Under the pieces are notes generated by a model. It did not search any database and had not been told where the DNA came from. It worked only from the letters and a program-made list of their open reading frames with translations. A stretch of DNA of 8,432 nt from a bacterium UBP18_UBA7526 (lineage in GTDB: Bacteria; UBP18; UBA7526). The stretch covers positions 1,121 through 9,552 of the forward strand of contig DLMW01000068.1 of the NCBI GenBank assembly GCA_002478245.1. Direction: 5' to 3'. Of the stretch, positions 7,152 to 8,432 are shown piece after piece. How positions within the stretch are numbered: the stretch's first letter is position 1; each line of letters begins with the position of its first letter. The translations under genes and the position numbers were made by a program.

Positions 7152-7180
7152 AGTAGGAAAGTAATGGTTACTTTCTTACT
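7152..7180. promoter_or_regulatory. Inverted repeat upstream of mcsA (candidate operator or leader hairpin)
   Basis: In the 73-nt gap between ilvE and mcsA, AGTAGGAAAGTAA (7152-7164) is followed by a 3-nt spacer and TTACTTTCTTACT (7168-7180). The arms are complementary at 12 of 13 positions; the inner GAAAGTAA/TTACTTTC halves match perfectly. The left arm belongs to an 8-nt-periodic direct repeat (AGTAGGA at 7144 and 7152, AGTAA at 7160). No U-run follows on the minus strand, so it is not a typical intrinsic terminator. It does not match the CtsR heptad operator (GGTCAAA repeats) or the CIRCE element of HrcA, as far as I can see by eye. Its place about 30-60 nt before the mcsA start fits an operator or 5' leader structure. 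Confidence 0.45.
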
Positions 7181-7193
7181 CTTCTATTCACCG

Positions 7194-8066
7194 TTACTTA
7201 TAGATGGATACCCCTTCTCTCTGGGTAAGTTTCTTGAACTCTTTCCTTAGTTTAAGGGTAACCTCCCCCGGCTTTCCCTTCCCGATATCCTTGCCATCTA
7301 CCTTTACTACAGGAATGACCTCGGCTGCCGTCCCGGTCAGGAAACATTCATCCGCCTCATATAGTTTCTTAACCGTAAAGGGTGATTCCTGAGTCTTAAT
7401 CCCTAAAGATTCCGCTATCTCCAAGACCGCTCCCCTGGTAATCCCCTTTAAGGCCCCCATCTCTGTGGGAGGAGTAATCACCTCTTTATCTTTAACAATG
7501 AAGATGTTGTCTGCGGTGGCCTCGGCTACATATCCCTCAACATTGGTCATGATCCCTTCTTGGCAGCCTCTGCTATTTACCTCAATGCGGGCCAGGATAT
7601 TATTCAGATAATTCAAGGACTTTATCTCTGGATTCAGGGCCTCTCTAATATTTCTCTTTGTCTTGGTAACTATCACTTCCAATCCATTCTTATAGAGCTC
7701 CTCAGGATAGAGTTTTATCTTATCAGTAATGATGAAGACTGTTGGCTTCGGACACTTCCTGGGGTCTAAGCCCAGATCCCCAATTCCTCTGGTGACCACT
7801 AATCTAATATAGGCGTCCTTCAACTTATTGGCCCTCAAGGTCTCTAGGACCGCTTCTCTCATCTCTTCCTTTGATAGCGGAATCTTTAGAGCAATGGCCT
7901 GGGCTGAATTATAGAGTCTATCCAGATGCTGATCCATTCTGAAGACCCGGCCATTATATGACCTTATCCCTTCAAAGACTCCATCTCCATATAATAGGCC
8001 ATGGTCATAGACACTGACCTTTGCCTCTTCCTGGGGAACGAGTTTCCCATCAAAATAGACTAACAT
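7194..8066 (-). CDS. ilvE: Branched-chain-amino-acid aminotransferase (class IV, PLP)
   Basis: A 290-residue fold-type IV pyridoxal-phosphate aminotransferase, expected to exchange the amino group between Leu, Ile or Val and 2-oxoglutarate in the cytosol, the last step of branched-chain amino acid synthesis. Visible signatures are the N-terminal YDHGLLYGDGVFEGIRSYNG (20-39), the probable Schiff-base lysine K149 in PEIKSLNYLNN, GYVAEATADNIF with E182 as the residue near the PLP pyridine nitrogen, GITRG (208-212), and TGTAAEV (244-250) for phosphate and substrate carboxylate binding. Length and motif order fit IlvE; D-amino-acid or aminodeoxychorismate-lyase relatives are less likely given EGIRSYNG and ATADN. 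The ATG at 8066 is preceded by GGAGG with a 7-nt gap. It overlaps the stop of the preceding small ORF, so translation is probably coupled. It has no obvious metabolic partner here; no other ilv or leu gene is present. Confidence 0.9.
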   Translation of the reverse strand: MLVYFDGKLVPQEEAKVSVYDHGLLYGDGVFEGIRSYNGRVFRMDQHLDRLYNSAQAIALKIPLSKEEMREAVLETLRANKLKDAYIRLVVTRGIGDLGLDPRKCPKPTVFIITDKIKLYPEELYKNGLEVIVTKTKRNIREALNPEIKSLNYLNNILARIEVNSRGCQEGIMTNVEGYVAEATADNIFIVKDKEVITPPTEMGALKGITRGAVLEIAESLGIKTQESPFTVKKLYEADECFLTGTAAEVIPVVKVDGKDIGKGKPGEVTLKLRKEFKKLTQREGVSIYK

Positions 8067-8262
8067 CTCTTTTCCTCCAGCTCTCTTTTTAATCTCTCCA
8101 GTTCTTCCTCATACGTAGCGGGCAATCTTCTGATCATCAGGAAGGATGAACTTAAGGCCCACCGAATAATCCTTATTCACTTCTCCCAGAAGCCCGATCT
8201 CTAAGGTAGTAATGGTCCCCTCTTTTTCCTCTCCTCTCCGGTCCCTTATATTCCTTTACCAT
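8060..8262 (-). pseudogene. Small frame-disrupted ORF (unknown, about 66 codons if repaired)
   Basis: No single frame is open across this stretch, but three consecutive segments look coding in three frames. The first begins at ATG 8262 (GAGGAGG sits 7 nt upstream, inside the lolD end) and reads MVKEYKGPERRGK before running out of frame to a TAA at 8175-8173. The second reads GTITTLEIGLLGEVNKDYSV and then GLKFILPDDQKI, ending at TGA 8111-8109. The third reads LPATYEEELERLKRELEEKR and ends in TGTTAG at 8060, overlapping the ilvE ATG. Both changes are in the same direction, as if one extra base were present at each. Repair would leave 201 nt, a protein of about 66 residues with a coiled-coil-like acidic/basic tail. 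The first shift falls in a homopurine tract with AAAAA and GGGG runs, so sequencing or assembly error is as likely as a true pseudogene. I do not recognise the family; the GPERR start and DYSVGLKF resemble pieces of PilZ-type domains only weakly. Confidence 0.4.
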
Positions 8263-8264
8263 AA

Positions 8265-8432
8265 TCATCCCTCCTCAATCTTGCCATCCACCAGGCGGAC
8301 CATGCGTCCCGCCCTCTTAGCTAACTCCTCATTATGGGTAGCAATAATGAGGGTCTTTTCCTTCTTTTCGTTCAATCTCCAGAGAAGCCCATGTATCGCC
8401 TCACCCGTCTTCCTATCCAAATTTCCGGTCGG
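8265..8432 (-). CDS. lolD: LolD-like ABC transporter ATP-binding protein, C-terminal fragment
   Basis: This is a partial gene, cut by the window edge; only the last 55 codons and the TGA stop (8267-8265) are visible. The fragment opens with PTGNLD, the segment just after the Walker B aspartate-glutamate of ABC ATPases and containing the D-loop. It continues to an H-switch motif ATHN at about residues 31-34 of the fragment and ends with RLVDGKIEEG, a tail typical of the LolD/MacB/FtsE-like subfamily. In that family the ATPase powers release of lipoproteins (LolCDE) or substrate handling by MacB-type permeases. The downstream bamA and skp genes favour LolD, the ATPase of lipoprotein release from the inner membrane, but the fragment alone cannot exclude MacB or another member. 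Its stop overlaps an ATGATTATG start region of the next small ORF. The family call is firm; the subfamily is inferred from context. Confidence 0.75.
   Translation of the reverse strand, partial: PTGNLDRKTGEAIHGLLWRLNEKKEKTLIIATHNEELAKRAGRMVRLVDGKIEEG

Noticed and set aside
7121..7193. CtsR or HrcA (CIRCE) operator in front of mcsA
   Set aside because: Neither GGTCAAA heptad repeats nor TTAGCACTC-N9-GAGTGCTAA can be found in the gap by eye.

Overview
The window is one strand-uniform gene cluster from a diderm (outer-membrane-bearing) bacterium. Every gene I can support is on the minus strand, so the transcript reads from 8432 down to 1. In transcription order it holds: the 3' end of a LolD-like ABC ATPase; a short, apparently frame-disrupted ORF; a class IV branched-chain aminotransferase (ilvE); mcsA; mcsB; clpC; bamA; and an ompH/skp periplasmic chaperone gene. 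No tRNA, rRNA, CRISPR array, transposase or integrase was seen.

The organism cannot be named from the sequence. BamA (five POTRA domains plus barrel), Skp and LolD show an outer membrane. McsA-McsB-ClpC is the arginine-phosphorylation proteolysis module best known from Bacillus and other Gram-positives, but it also occurs in some diderm lineages. The mRNA sense strand is purine-rich, with many AGG/AGA Arg codons and Lys/Glu-rich proteins. An uncultured diderm candidate phylum is a reasonable guess (Omnitrophota-, Aerophobota- or Atribacterota-like), but it is only a guess.

Layout, in transcription order. From 8432 to 8060: the LolD C-terminus, then a roughly 66-codon stretch readable only by joining three frames. 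From 8066 to 7194: IlvE. From 7193 to 7121: a 73-nt gap with a 13-bp inverted repeat and an 8-nt-periodic AGTAGGA repeat ahead of mcsA. From 7120 to 2957: mcsA, mcsB and clpC, tightly coupled (mcsA/mcsB overlap by 4 nt as GTGA; the mcsB stop and clpC start are 1 nt apart, with the clpC Shine-Dalgarno inside the last mcsB codons). From 2926 to 623: bamA, starting in the same frame about 30 nt after the clpC stop, with a non-ATG start, no clear Shine-Dalgarno and a hairpin in its first codons. From 622 to 526: a 97-nt gap with a possible promoter and dyad. From 525 to 13: ompH/skp.

Functionally, McsB (kinase, activated by McsA) should tag arginines of misfolded proteins, and ClpC should recognise the tag through its N-domain and pass the proteins to ClpP. 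The residues described for catalysis, allostery and tag recognition in Bacillus subtilis are all present. This cytosolic quality-control module lies between a lipoprotein-export ATPase gene and the outer-membrane assembly genes bamA and skp, where lolD-bamA-skp would otherwise be a familiar envelope order. Neither ctsR (the usual repressor) nor an arginine phosphatase gene is in the window.
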